Below are positions 8,316-15,522 of a stretch of DNA of 64,000 bases, piece after piece; position 1 is the stretch's first letter; the number at the start of each line of letters is the position of its first letter. The stretch spans positions 1,240,001 to 1,304,000 of the forward strand of contig NC_014376.1 of the NCBI RefSeq assembly GCF_000144625.1, read 5' to 3'. Both the position numbers and the translations under genes were made by a program. The notes under the pieces are model-generated. The model was not told the DNA's origin, searched no databases, and saw only the letters and a program-made list of their open reading frames with translations. Source of the DNA: [Clostridium] saccharolyticum WM1 (GTDB lineage Bacteria > Bacillota > Clostridia > Lachnospirales > Lachnospiraceae).

Positions 8316-9332
8316 CTAAAGTATTGACATAGGTCCAAATAACTTATATGTGGATTTGGGGCATCCAAAACACGAAATCCCTTGTGCCATCAAGGCTTTT
8401 GCCATTTTGCTCAGAATCACTTGAATGTGCGATTCTGAAACGCTGTTAAGTCCTTCTGAAACGCATACCTTGTGTTCGGCAGTCGGTTCCTGTTTCGCTA
8501 TCTTTTCATCTTCAGACAGCTCCAGCTTGATATTCAAAACCATTGCGACCTCCTCTTTGTCGATCATTACGTCAGAAACTTGGAACATTGTGGATAGATA
8601 ACTTTGTAGATAAATCACACTGCCATGCCGTCCGGGGAAAGCCATGAGGGAGAGGTAACCGGCATCCGATAACTTTTTCAGCACACGGCCTACAGTAGCT
8701 TTGGAGAGGCCCCAACGGGAGCCCAGTTCGCTGTATGTTACCAAAGGATTGCCGGTGCCATTGCGCAGGTAAATAACTGGGCCAACCTCAGAACCCTGCA
8801 CCTGTGGGTCGTTGTAAACAGCAGACAACCATAGGTCCAATACAATGTCCATTTCTGAGCAGCGGCCCCGGCTGATTAGTTCCGTAGCAAGAGATAACGG
8901 AAGAAAGAAAAAACCGGTGTCCTTTTGACACGGTGCATTGTACTCCAAAACTGTGTTGTGCTTTTGCCAGCTCCGGATTTTGTATTTGATGACCTTGCCG
9001 CGGCCAAGGGTGAGAAAGGATATTAGGTGCTGTTTTTGGAGATCCTCCAGAATCTCCAATGCCTGACATTGAAAGCGGGTACGGAACCATTCAGACAGTT
9101 CTTTTAAGGTGCAGATCCATTCGCCGGGATAGATGGTGTAGCTGATTCCATCAATGCGCCGATAAGAGGTTCTGAAATTGGCGTAGCTGCAAAGGGCTGT
9201 AAAATAAAAAAGGCCGGAGCCTCCGCTTACGCGAATGCTCCGGTCGTTTATCAGGCTTTGAATAAATTGTCGATAAATCCGGCATCGTGGATAGTCCACG
9301 ATTTGTTTAATTTGTAGTTGATATTCTGACAT
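8316..9332 (-). CDS. Winged-helix replication-initiator-like protein of ICE/plasmid type, 3' end cut by IS
   Basis: 338 residues on the minus strand. The N-terminal half (YPRCRIYRQFIQSLINDRSI, GEWICTLKELSEWFRTRF, ALEILEDLQKQHLISFLTLG) and the middle (LVTYSELGSRWGLSKATVGRVLKKLSDAGYL) each look like winged-helix domains. Proteins of this build are common in clostridial conjugative elements, near their recombination or replication modules. The last codons, GPMSIL-stop, use bases of the IS right end, so the natural C-terminus is lost. The remaining Cys pair in SCFGCPKS may be half of a zinc-binding site. Function as initiator or regulator is an inference from the fold and setting. Confidence 0.6.
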   Translation of the reverse strand: MSEYQLQIKQIVDYPRCRIYRQFIQSLINDRSIRVSGGSGLFYFTALCSYANFRTSYRRIDGISYTIYPGEWICTLKELSEWFRTRFQCQALEILEDLQKQHLISFLTLGRGKVIKYKIRSWQKHNTVLEYNAPCQKDTGFFFLPLSLATELISRGRCSEMDIVLDLWLSAVYNDPQVQGSEVGPVIYLRNGTGNPLVTYSELGSRWGLSKATVGRVLKKLSDAGYLSLMAFPGRHGSVIYLQSYLSTMFQVSDVMIDKEEVAMVLNIKLELSEDEKIAKQEPTAEHKVCVSEGLNSVSESHIQVILSKMAKALMAQGISCFGCPKSTYKLFGPMSIL

Positions 9333-9887
9333 AGTGCCTCCATATATATAATGAATAGATTGGAAGAGTGGAAGAGTGGCAAAAAATCATTGACTTGAAC
9401 TGCCAGCGTATGGTATACTTATTTCTATATGAAACCGTAGATTGCCTGTTTAGAGACTTTACGGCTGCTAGAAGATGGGCCAACCTTGCTATAACTTTCG
9501 CGGGTCGATTTTGGATTTTCAGCAATAAGATTGAAAGTGGATTTTCGCTTGGGATTTCTTTCATCGCTATGCAATTTGAAAGCCTCTACAACTTATTACA
9601 ACTTTTCTACAACTTTTGCCGCAACAAACACGGAAAAGGACGAAGCTCTATGAACTATAAAAAGTTTCAAAAACCCAATAAAATCAGGTGTTTTAGTGAT
9701 GGACGAAGCGGGATAAAAGCGTATAAAGCGGCGGTTCCGCAAATCCCGACGATGAAGAGCATTGAGAAGTAATAGACAAAGAAAAGCTAGTAAAATCAAA
9801 GGTTTTTAAACGGATCGATATTTTAATATTTGTACTTTTATACCAATTTTGTACCAATTAAAATAGAATTAACGTAATTCAATAGAT
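9333..9887. other. Long intergenic region with promoter-like site and three phased repeats
   Basis: No convincing gene fills this stretch. A promoter-like pair, TTGACT at 9390 and TATACT at 9414 (18-base spacer), points right. TACAACTT occurs three times, at 9587, 9597 and 9608, i.e. every 10-11 bases. The region lies directly upstream of the minus-strand initiator-like gene, so it could be its control region or a relic of an origin. Confidence 0.4.
9650..9772 (+). CDS. Possible 40-residue peptide, unknown
   Basis: ATG at 9650 with AAAGGA nine bases upstream, giving a short basic product (MNYKKFQKPNKIRCF...IPTMKSIEK) that ends at 9772. It lies downstream of the promoter-like site at 9390. 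I do not recognise it, it has no domain, and the residue content gives little support; it may be chance. Confidence 0.2.
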   Translation: MNYKKFQKPNKIRCFSDGRSGIKAYKAAVPQIPTMKSIEK

Positions 9888-9937
9888 GCATAGACTATTG
9901 TACGATATTGTTTCGTGTAATAGTCTATGCTTTATTT
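9888..9937 (+). terminator. Rho-independent terminator
   Basis: Perfect 12-base stem GCATAGACTATT (9888-9899) / AATAGTCTATGC (9919-9930) around a 19-base loop, followed by TTTATTTTTTT. It could end a short rightward transcript starting near 9420. Confidence 0.6.
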
Positions 9938-10122
9938 TTTTGTGATATATGTGTAATTCATATTGAATAAAGATTTATATAATGAAGTAGTAAAAAGTAG
10001 GAATAAAAAATAAGTAGAAATTGAACCCCTTATGGAGAATGGCTTCCTTTATGATTTTTCATCTGTACCTCCTGTTTTGGTATTGAGCCTACTCATTTCA
10101 TTACATACCGAGCATAGACCAG

Positions 10123-10403
10123 AGTATCCTTACCGTTGGTATCACAATGGGTGGTGTCGGTAGCGATGTTGCAGTTGACGTAACTGACATTGCTCTTGTG
10201 GATGATGAAGTAAAAGAGCTACCTCATTTGTTGGCACTCTCTAAGCGTATGATGACCATCATCAAATACAATCTGGCCTTTTCTATGGGGCTTAATTTTC
10301 TTTGATTATACTTGCTATCACAGGCATCTTAAATCCTGTTTTTGGTGCTCTAGTGCATAACGCAGGATCAATCATTGTAATTGTCAATTCAGCATTATTA
10401 TAA
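10123..10403 (+). pseudogene. Heavy-metal P-type ATPase remnant (C-terminal end)
   Basis: From 10123 the translation VGITMGGVGSDVAVDVTDIA, LVDDEVKELPHLLALSKRMM, TIIKYNLAFSMGLNFL matches the end of Cd/Zn/Co-type P1B ATPases. A frameshift at about 10303 gives a stop; the other frame continues IILAITGILNPVFGALVHNA and IIVIVNSALL to TAA at 10403. The ATP-binding, phosphorylation and metal-binding parts are missing. The front end joins an ICE gene fragment within a few bases of 10123. Confidence 0.75.
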
Positions 10404-10420
10404 ACATGGAGGAAGAAAAT

Positions 10421-10597
10421 ATGATGTTTAGTATAATAGGCATGGTAATCGGTGCTTTGATTTTAGGCGCAGGCATCTACTATTTTGCAAAAGATAAAAA
10501 TAATCCAGAATCTCGCTAGATTTACGGTATTATTGGGGGTGTTGGGGCAATTATTTTCATTGGAACGCTGGTCAAGCTTCTTATTAAAATTCTATAA
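10421..10597 (+). pseudogene. Small membrane protein with one nonsense codon
   Basis: ATG at 10421 follows GGAGGAAG with good spacing. The frame reads MMFSIIGMVIGALILGAGIY, YFAKDKNNPESR, TAG (10517), then IYGIIGGVGAIIFIGTLVKL, LIKIL and TAA at 10595. The two halves form a clean two-helix membrane protein of about 58 residues, so the TAG looks like a single-base change of a Lys codon. It directly follows the P-type ATPase remnant, and its function is unknown. It may also be translated as a 32-residue single-helix peptide. Confidence 0.5.
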
Positions 10598-10814
10598 ATG
10601 TTTATTGAGCGGAGTGGATTTTCCTAATATCCTCTCCGATCAATTGCTTACATTCGTAAAATCGTCCAGAGTATCCTTGCAAAAGGATAGTGAGCAGATT
10701 TTTGTTTGCTAAAATCGCTTATACCTTCTGTTTGTTCATATTTAAAAATTGAAGTACTTTCTTTACTATGGTAAACTTATTAATATATTTCTTTCAAAAA
10801 TAAAGGGAGGAAAA

Positions 10815-11648
10815 ATGATTACAAACGAATATATAAATCGTGCAATAGACTACATCTTAGATCACATCAATGAAAATATATCTGTTGATGAAATTGCCTC
10901 TTATTGTAATTTTTCAAGATACTACTTTTCCAGAATGTTTAAAATGGAAACTGGAGAAAGCATCTATAAATATATCAAACGAGTAAAAATGGAGCAAAGT
11001 GCATTTCGTTTAAAGGTTGAGAAAGGCAGAAGTATCACCGATATCAGTTGTGATTACGGTTACAGCTCATCGAACTACAGCTCTGCTTTTAAACAACATC
11101 ATAATCTATCTCCAATTGAATTTCGTCGTAGCATTAAGCAAAAATCTTTAGTAAACCCAATTTTTAGTGATGCTTCTATAGGATTAGAGTCATTTGATGA
11201 GTGCGACAAAAAGATTTCCATAGAAGTTCTTGACGATTGTCTTGTTATATACGAGCGCCATAAAGGAAGTTATGGGGACTTATCAGAGCATTGGGGAGCT
11301 TTTCAAGAAAATTATAAGGAATATATCACCGAGGCAACGCTGCTTCTTGAGCGAACCTATGATGACCCGTCCATTACCAATATAGATGAATGTCTATATG
11401 ATATCTGCATAACTACTCCTGAAGGTTGTACGCTTGAAAATACCTGTATCCTAAAAGGTGGAAAATTTGCTATTTATCACTTCAAAGGTTTTGTAAATCA
11501 GATATACAGTTCTTACCAAAGTATTTTCAATGTGTGGCTGCCACAGAGTAACTTTGTAATTGACGATCGCTATGGCTTTGAGATTTACAGAGAGATAGAC
11601 TGTGATTCCATGCATATGGAAATTGATCTTTGTATTCCAGTCAAATAA
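10815..11648 (+). CDS. AraC-family regulator with GyrI-like effector domain
   Basis: 277 residues. The N-terminal double HTH (YILDHINENISVDEIASYCN, RYYFSRMFKMETGESIYKYI, SITDISCDYGYSSSNYSSAF) is followed from about residue 120 by a GyrI-like/SOUL-type ligand-binding domain (ISIEVLDDCLVIYERHKGSY ... CTLENTCILKGGKFAIYHFK). This is the Rob/BmrR-like layout, typical of regulators that sense amphipathic drugs. The start at 10815 has GGGAGG five bases upstream. The MATE exporter begins 78 bp downstream, so it is the probable target and the pair looks like a drug-response unit brought in as cargo. Confidence 0.88.
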   Translation: MITNEYINRAIDYILDHINENISVDEIASYCNFSRYYFSRMFKMETGESIYKYIKRVKMEQSAFRLKVEKGRSITDISCDYGYSSSNYSSAFKQHHNLSPIEFRRSIKQKSLVNPIFSDASIGLESFDECDKKISIEVLDDCLVIYERHKGSYGDLSEHWGAFQENYKEYITEATLLLERTYDDPSITNIDECLYDICITTPEGCTLENTCILKGGKFAIYHFKGFVNQIYSSYQSIFNVWLPQSNFVIDDRYGFEIYREIDCDSMHMEIDLCIPVK

Positions 11649-11726
11649 AGCACAAAAACAGAAGTATTTTTCTTTTCATTCCTTTATTCTATATAGTATG
11701 AACGATAGGTATAGGAGGAAATAGAA

Positions 11727-13064
11727 ATGAACTTAGAAAGCATTCAAAACAACAAAATTAAAACAATTTTACAATTTTCGATTCCATCGATTATTGCAAT
11801 GATGCTGACCTCGCTGATTACGGTTACCGATGGCTTTTTTATCGGAAACTATGTGGGAAAAGAAGGTCTTGCTGCGGTTAACTTAGGACTGCCGATTGTC
11901 TATTTATACCTTGCAGTGGGTCTTATGGTGTCTGTAGGCGGTGTGGCAATCGCCGGAATGGCTCTTGGTAGTAAGGATATTAAAAAATGCAACAGTGTTT
12001 TTAATCAGACCATGTGTACGGCAATGGCTGCGACCATCCTGCTCAGTGTCATCGTGTGGCTCTGCCTTGATACGATGCTTCATATCTTAAATGCTGATGT
12101 ACAGGTGGCGGGGTTTTTCACGGACTATTACGGCATTATGCTGTTGGAACTTCCGATTATGGTGATAAACGCATCCTTTGGTATGTTTATCCGTGGAGAG
12201 GGCAAACCTCAGTATTTTATGCTAGTCAACATTTTGAACGTGCTGCTTAATATGCTACTAGATTATTTGTTTGTCCGTTGGTTTGGTTTGGGTGTAAAGG
12301 GTATTGCTGCTGCCTCCTTACTTGCTGCTGTTGTTACCCTTTTGTGTATTCTCTACTTTTTTACAAGCAAGTCAAGCGTGTACAAATTCGGCAGATTTAC
12401 TTTTTCGGGTGACGTACTGGGTAGCACACTACTCAATGGCAGCTCAGAATTTGTTGGTGAAATGTCGATGAGCATTTCTATGTTTGCATATAATTATGTT
12501 ATACTGAAAAATATTGGTGTGGATGGCGTGACTGCATTTACCATTGTTGGATATATTTGCTATATATTTAGCATGGTGATTATCGGCTTCGGTCAGGGTG
12601 CAAGCCCTCTCATCAGTTTTACTTATGGGTCAAAAGAACATTTCCTTGCAGTAAATCTGCGTAGGATAACCAACTTCATGGTGCTGACTGCAGGAGCTGT
12701 GGTGCTTTTGCTTGTGCTGGTTGGTTCCGGGTGGTACAGCAGTTTATTTGTGAAAAGTGTTGTCGTGGAACAGATGGTGCATTCGGGTGTGATAATCTAT
12801 GCTGTTTCATTTCTTTTTTCGGGAATTAATACAATTTCCTCTTTTTACTTTACATCAATTGGAAAGGCAAAGGAGTCAGCTATCATATCTTCTGCTCGAG
12901 GTTTGGTTATTCTGCTCATTTGTATTTTTACTTTGCCACCGCTGTTTGGTATGACAGGTGTATGGCTTGTCTCACCGATTACAGAATTTCTGACCTTAAT
13001 TTTAAGTCTGTTTTTTATAGGAAGAGAAAGTAAATACCTATCACGAAAATTAGTACAAAGTTGA
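11727..13064 (+). CDS. MATE-family multidrug efflux transporter
   Basis: 445 residues with about 12 predicted membrane helices and no frame defect: N-terminal SIPSIIAMMLTSLITVTDGF-FIG, then GLPIVYLYLAVGLMVSVGG. The second half repeats the layout (FTIVGYICYIFSMVIIGFGQGASPLISFTYG). It exports cationic compounds with Na+ or H+ antiport in this family. RBS TAGGAGGAAAT precedes the ATG. Together with the AraC/GyrI gene it is the only intact functional unit in the decayed 3.7-13.8 kb stretch. Confidence 0.9.
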   Translation: MNLESIQNNKIKTILQFSIPSIIAMMLTSLITVTDGFFIGNYVGKEGLAAVNLGLPIVYLYLAVGLMVSVGGVAIAGMALGSKDIKKCNSVFNQTMCTAMAATILLSVIVWLCLDTMLHILNADVQVAGFFTDYYGIMLLELPIMVINASFGMFIRGEGKPQYFMLVNILNVLLNMLLDYLFVRWFGLGVKGIAAASLLAAVVTLLCILYFFTSKSSVYKFGRFTFSGDVLGSTLLNGSSEFVGEMSMSISMFAYNYVILKNIGVDGVTAFTIVGYICYIFSMVIIGFGQGASPLISFTYGSKEHFLAVNLRRITNFMVLTAGAVVLLLVLVGSGWYSSLFVKSVVVEQMVHSGVIIYAVSFLFSGINTISSFYFTSIGKAKESAIISSARGLVILLICIFTLPPLFGMTGVWLVSPITEFLTLILSLFFIGRESKYLSRKLVQS

Positions 13065-13105
13065 TGTTCAACCCACGTATAAGAATCTGACTAACATTCA
13101 ATTTA

Positions 13106-13140
13106 GCCACTACACATTAACTTTGTGTAGTGGCTCTTTG
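13106..13140 (+). terminator. Terminator after the MATE gene
   Basis: GCCACTACAC (13106-13115) pairs with GTGTAGTGGC (13124-13133) around an eight-base loop, then CTCTTTG. T-run is weak but the stem is perfect and the position is 40 bases after the stop codon. Confidence 0.6.
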
Positions 13141-13144
13141 CTCA

Positions 13145-13300
13145 TTATAAACCGAGTATAGTCCAGATATACAGCGGACATGTCAAGGCAAACACAAGGC
13201 AGGCGAGCAGAATCCGGAATCAGGTGGATTGCCGGGAATACAACCTTGTTAACCACAGTCTTGATCTGACTGCATGCGTCCTTCCATGTGCCCTCGATTG
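13145..13300 (-). pseudogene. Tn1549-type conjugation membrane protein remnant (DUF3852-like)
   Basis: On the minus strand, about 13300 down to 13230 reads IEGTWKDACSQIKTVVNKVV FPAI, then another frame reads ILLACLVFALTCPLYIWTILGL and stops at 13145. Both pieces resemble one small integral membrane protein found in Tn1549-like conjugative elements, with its middle helix lost by a frame-changing deletion. A shorter copy of the same 3' end lies at 10101. The family name is from memory of such elements; the fragment is too short for certainty. Confidence 0.45.
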
Positions 13301-13512
13301 CCGGTCAACGTTGGTTGAATGGTCATAAAGCGATTGACTATGATGTGACCAATGCTATAGGTTGGTTAGGCACAGCCGGCGATATTACCGAAACAATTTT
13401 CAAGAATGATTTTGTAAAAGTAGGTAATAAATGGCTAGGACTGTTTGCAAATGGAGTAGATTTAGGCAGTTACGCTTGGGATTGGTTTAATAAAAAGTTC
13501 TTGTACTTTTGA
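13288..13512 (+). CDS. Unrecognised 74-residue fragment
   Basis: A GTG-initiated frame (GHKAIDYDVTNAIGWLGTAG, DITETIFKNDFVKVGNKWLG, then GVDLGSYAWDWFNKKFLYF) with coding-like composition but no ribosome binding site. It starts inside the conjugation-gene remnant and ends overlapping the serine-recombinase fragment, so both ends look like recombination joints. Probably the C-terminal piece of a larger exported or toxin-like protein; I do not recognise the family. Confidence 0.3.
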   Translation: MPSIAGQRWLNGHKAIDYDVTNAIGWLGTAGDITETIFKNDFVKVGNKWLGLFANGVDLGSYAWDWFNKKFLYF

Positions 13513-13760
13513 GCTTAGATCGATTTGGAAGAAACTATTCAGAGATTAAAGAGGAATGGGATTGCATCACAAATAAGATTAAGGCAGATATAAAAGTGCT
13601 GGATATACCATTGTTAAATACGACTATGGGAATTTCACAAGGTAATGCTCCTTTATTGGAAAAGAGTTTTATTAGAGATTTAGTCTCTCAAATATTATGT
13701 TATGTTTCAGAAAAAGAGCGTGAAAATATTAAAAGGAGGCAAATGCATGCAAATCACTAG
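13509..13760 (+). pseudogene. Serine recombinase (resolvase catalytic domain) fragment
   Basis: SLDRFGRNYSEIKEEWDCIT and ADIKVLDIPLLNTTMG are the middle of a resolvase/invertase catalytic domain (the LDRxGR motif), followed by FIRDLVSQILCYVSEKEREN-IKRRQ, the long E helix. The N-terminus with the catalytic serine and the whole DNA-binding part are missing. Seven bases after its stop the first 55-bp cassette repeat begins, which may be chance or may mark the enzyme once linked to the array. Confidence 0.65.
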
Positions 13761-13766
13761 CTATGT

Positions 13767-13821
13767 AAATTAGTATTTGACGTATTACTGTACATTGGAA
13801 ATTTAATATTGATAGTTAGTA
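13767..13821 (+). repeat. Cassette repeat A (55 bp)
   Basis: First of three 55-bp direct repeats (others at 14460 and 15417). The last 33 bases, from TGTACATTGG to GATAGTTAGTA, are identical in all three; the first 22 differ at three or four places. The 3' end AATATTGATAGTTAGTA is the reverse complement of the left arm plus loop of the terminator that follows each gene. Confidence 0.85.
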
Positions 13822-13880
13822 AGTATTCTGGTATTCTACTAATGAAGATTATTTATATTTAGTGAAGCGAGGTGTCGCAC

Positions 13881-14354
13881 TTGATATGCAATACAGATAT
13901 GGAACAAATTCTGTCAGATATTACAATTAAAGATATCAATCATCGAACGGAATACCCTGTTTTGATGAAAATAAATCAAACTAGGCAGCCATATTGGGTT
14001 GTTGATAATTTCTGTGGGATAGATAAAACTCCAATAGATGCGAGTGTCAATCTGACTGATTTGGAATGGGACGGAAATGAGATTTATCTCGCTCATACAA
14101 CTGATCTTGTGGAGCTTGTAAAATATGGATTAGGAATTATTATATCATGGAAAGAGCAACTGGAACGTGAATATACGCAAATCCCCTTTGACATTTTGCT
14201 CTCAATAGATCATGGAGATGAGGAGGTTAATCCCTCTGCAACACTTCGATTCTGGGCAATAAGAAAACAGTATCATTATATTGAACCCTCTTTTGTAGAA
14301 CTTCAAAAATTTGAACAGCCTGTTCTTATGGAACAGGTTAACTACAAATTATGA
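13881..14354 (+). CDS. Cassette gene 1: hypothetical protein
   Basis: About 157 residues, acidic, no signal peptide or membrane helix. Distinct stretches are PYWVVDNFCGIDKTPIDASV, DLEWDGNEIYLAHTTDLVEL and IPFDILLSIDHGDEEVNPSA. I do not recognise a family; size, solubility and setting resemble immunity or accessory proteins carried singly in cassettes. The TTG at 13881 has GAGGTG six bases upstream and is my preferred start; GTG 13872 and ATG 13899 are alternatives. It lies between repeat A and hairpin 14395, so it forms its own transcription unit. Confidence 0.6.
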   Translation: MICNTDMEQILSDITIKDINHRTEYPVLMKINQTRQPYWVVDNFCGIDKTPIDASVNLTDLEWDGNEIYLAHTTDLVELVKYGLGIIISWKEQLEREYTQIPFDILLSIDHGDEEVNPSATLRFWAIRKQYHYIEPSFVELQKFEQPVLMEQVNYKL

Positions 14355-14394
14355 GCATAATGCGAAGCAAATAAAATGGAATATGAAAAGGAAA

Positions 14395-14429
14395 CTACCA
14401 ACTATCAATATTAAGTTGGTGGTTTTTTT
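14395..14429 (+). terminator. Cassette terminator 1
   Basis: CTACCAACT (14395) pairs with AGTTGGTGG (14414-14422, one G-U) around ATCAATATTA, then a run of T. Left arm and loop together are the inverted match of the 3' end of the cassette repeat. Confidence 0.8.
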
Positions 14430-14459
14430 ATACTCAAAATGAAGAATTTCAATCTATTA

Positions 14460-14514
14460 AAATTAGAATTTAACGTATTATTGTACATTGGAAATTTAAT
14501 ATTGATAGTTAGTA
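14460..14514 (+). repeat. Cassette repeat B (55 bp)
   Basis: Second copy, three differences from copy A in the first 22 bases and none in the last 33. It ends 55 bases before the VOC gene start codon and begins 30 bases after the T-run of terminator 1. Confidence 0.85.
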
Positions 14515-14569
14515 GTGATTGGTGTATCCTTAATTTAGAAAATCGGAAGTTAGTGGAGGTATATAAATC

Positions 14570-14938
14570 ATGAAGCAAGAGGTAACATTGGGAAACATTA
14601 TGGTTGATTGCGATGATGAACAGAAACTGCAAACATTTTATGGTGAATTATTAGGTTGGGAAATGTGTGAACTATTTGCCAGACCAGCAGTTAAAAGTTC
14701 TAATGGAATTGTATTTCTATTTATTGAAGAACCTGATTATATACGTCCTGTATGGCCGGAAAAGGATGGGGAACAGCAAAAACAGATGCATTTTGATTTT
14801 CAAGTTGATGATGTTTTATTGATGGCAAAAAAGGCGGAAAGTCTAGGTGCCATAAAAGCAAATGATCAATTTGGTGGAGATGATTTTATCACAATGATTG
14901 ATCCGGCAGGTCATCCATTTTGCTTGTGTCGTGAATGA
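14570..14938 (+). CDS. Cassette gene 2: VOC-family (glyoxalase/bleomycin-resistance-like) protein
   Basis: 122 residues with the paired beta-alpha-beta-beta-beta modules of the vicinal oxygen chelate superfamily: GNIMVDCDDEQKLQTFYGEL-LGWE at the front, and HFDFQVDDVLLMAKKAESLG ... MIDPAGHPFCLCRE at the end. Such small proteins often act as antibiotic-binding, isomerase or dioxygenase-like enzymes, but the metal ligands do not point to one reaction. GGAGG is 10 bases before the ATG. The gene is bounded by an 18-base inverted pair (repeat B end and terminator 2). Confidence 0.85.
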   Translation: MKQEVTLGNIMVDCDDEQKLQTFYGELLGWEMCELFARPAVKSSNGIVFLFIEEPDYIRPVWPEKDGEQQKQMHFDFQVDDVLLMAKKAESLGAIKANDQFGGDDFITMIDPAGHPFCLCRE

Positions 14939-14974
14939 TTAAATTCCAAGTTAATAAAGAGAAAAGGGCAAAGG

Positions 14975-15012
14975 AACTACTAACTATCAATATTGGGTTA
15001 GTAGTTTTTTAT
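14975..15012 (+). terminator. Cassette terminator 2
   Basis: Perfect 10-base stem AACTACTAAC (14975-14984) / GTTAGTAGTT (14997-15006) with loop TATCAATATTGG and six T. Bases 14977-14994 are the exact reverse complement of the end of repeats B and C. Confidence 0.85.
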
Positions 15013-15066
15013 TGCTATAAATCAGGTAAACTGAAATTTGATATTACAATAAAATCAAAATTTAAT

Positions 15067-15352
15067 TTATCCACCAACGCAACAGGGATACTGATTAACT
15101 ATTGGCACATATAAAAGTGCCGTTACCACCAGAGTTAGAGGAATGAAATACCAGTAGCATTTTGCTCTCTAAAAAATATAAAAATGTTGCGATGATGGTA
15201 GCAATGATACATTGCAAAAATCGCCAAGTATAATGAGGTTCTAAATGTGTTGAAATCATTGCTTGCCCATTTATCCAACATTACGTTAAAGAAATGAGAC
15301 AATATAATATTGTCGGCACTAATGTAATTATAAAAGGTTTATATTTTGTCAT
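15067..15352 (-). pseudogene. Decayed small membrane protein in the array (minus strand)
   Basis: AGGAAGGA lies upstream of an ATG at 15352 that opens MTKYKPFIITLVPTILYCLI-SLT, then a TAA. The same frame continues as HYTWRFLQCIIATIIATFLY-FLESK, and one further frameshift gives CYWYFIPLTLVVTALLYVPI-VNQYPCCVGG, stopping at 15067. Together these form three hydrophobic helices of a protein of about 95 residues. It is the only array member in the opposite orientation and the only one visibly broken. Family not recognised; the reading rests on hydrophobic pattern and ribosome binding site. Confidence 0.4.
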
Positions 15353-15416
15353 TACCGATATAGTCCTTCCTATGTAATGTAGTAATTATAACAAAAAGGA
15401 TAGATGTTTGAGAAGA

Positions 15417-15471
15417 AAATTAGAATTTGATGAATTACTGTACATTGGAAATTTAATATTGATAGTTAGTA
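15417..15471 (+). repeat. Cassette repeat C (55 bp)
   Basis: Third copy. Differs from copy B at four positions within the first 22 bases and is identical over the last 33. It ends 51 bases before the preferred start codon of the next gene. Confidence 0.85.
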
Positions 15472-15522
15472 GTTTTTGAGCTAATATAATATTAAAATTA
15501 TTGTGTGAAAGAAAGTGGGAAT

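Larger units (their letters stand above)
7088..8320 (+). mobile_element. IS3-family (IS150-like) insertion sequence
   Basis: About 1.23 kb. The left end TGTAGACACGAAAAGTCGAA (7088-7107) and the reverse complement of the right end (8301-8320), TTTAGACACAAAAAGTCGAA, match at 18 of 20 bases. Between them are overlapping orfA and orfB frames. I see no matching target-site duplication at the two ends, and the flanking genes are unrelated (an MFS gene on the left, an ICE-type gene on the right), so the element sits at a rearrangement junction rather than in a simple insertion. Confidence 0.85.

Noticed and set aside
9368..9772. 134-codon plus-strand open frame
   Set aside because: No ribosome binding site at the start, residue content unlike a protein, and it covers the promoter-like site and phased repeats; only its last 40 codons have a possible start.
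13509..13821. Serine recombinase fragment as the active enzyme of the cassette array
   Set aside because: The catalytic serine region and the DNA-binding part are missing, so it cannot be active as it stands; its nearness is recorded only as a hint.
13767..15471. The three 55-bp repeats as a CRISPR array
   Set aside because: Spacing is 640-900 bases with whole genes between copies, only three copies, and no cas genes.
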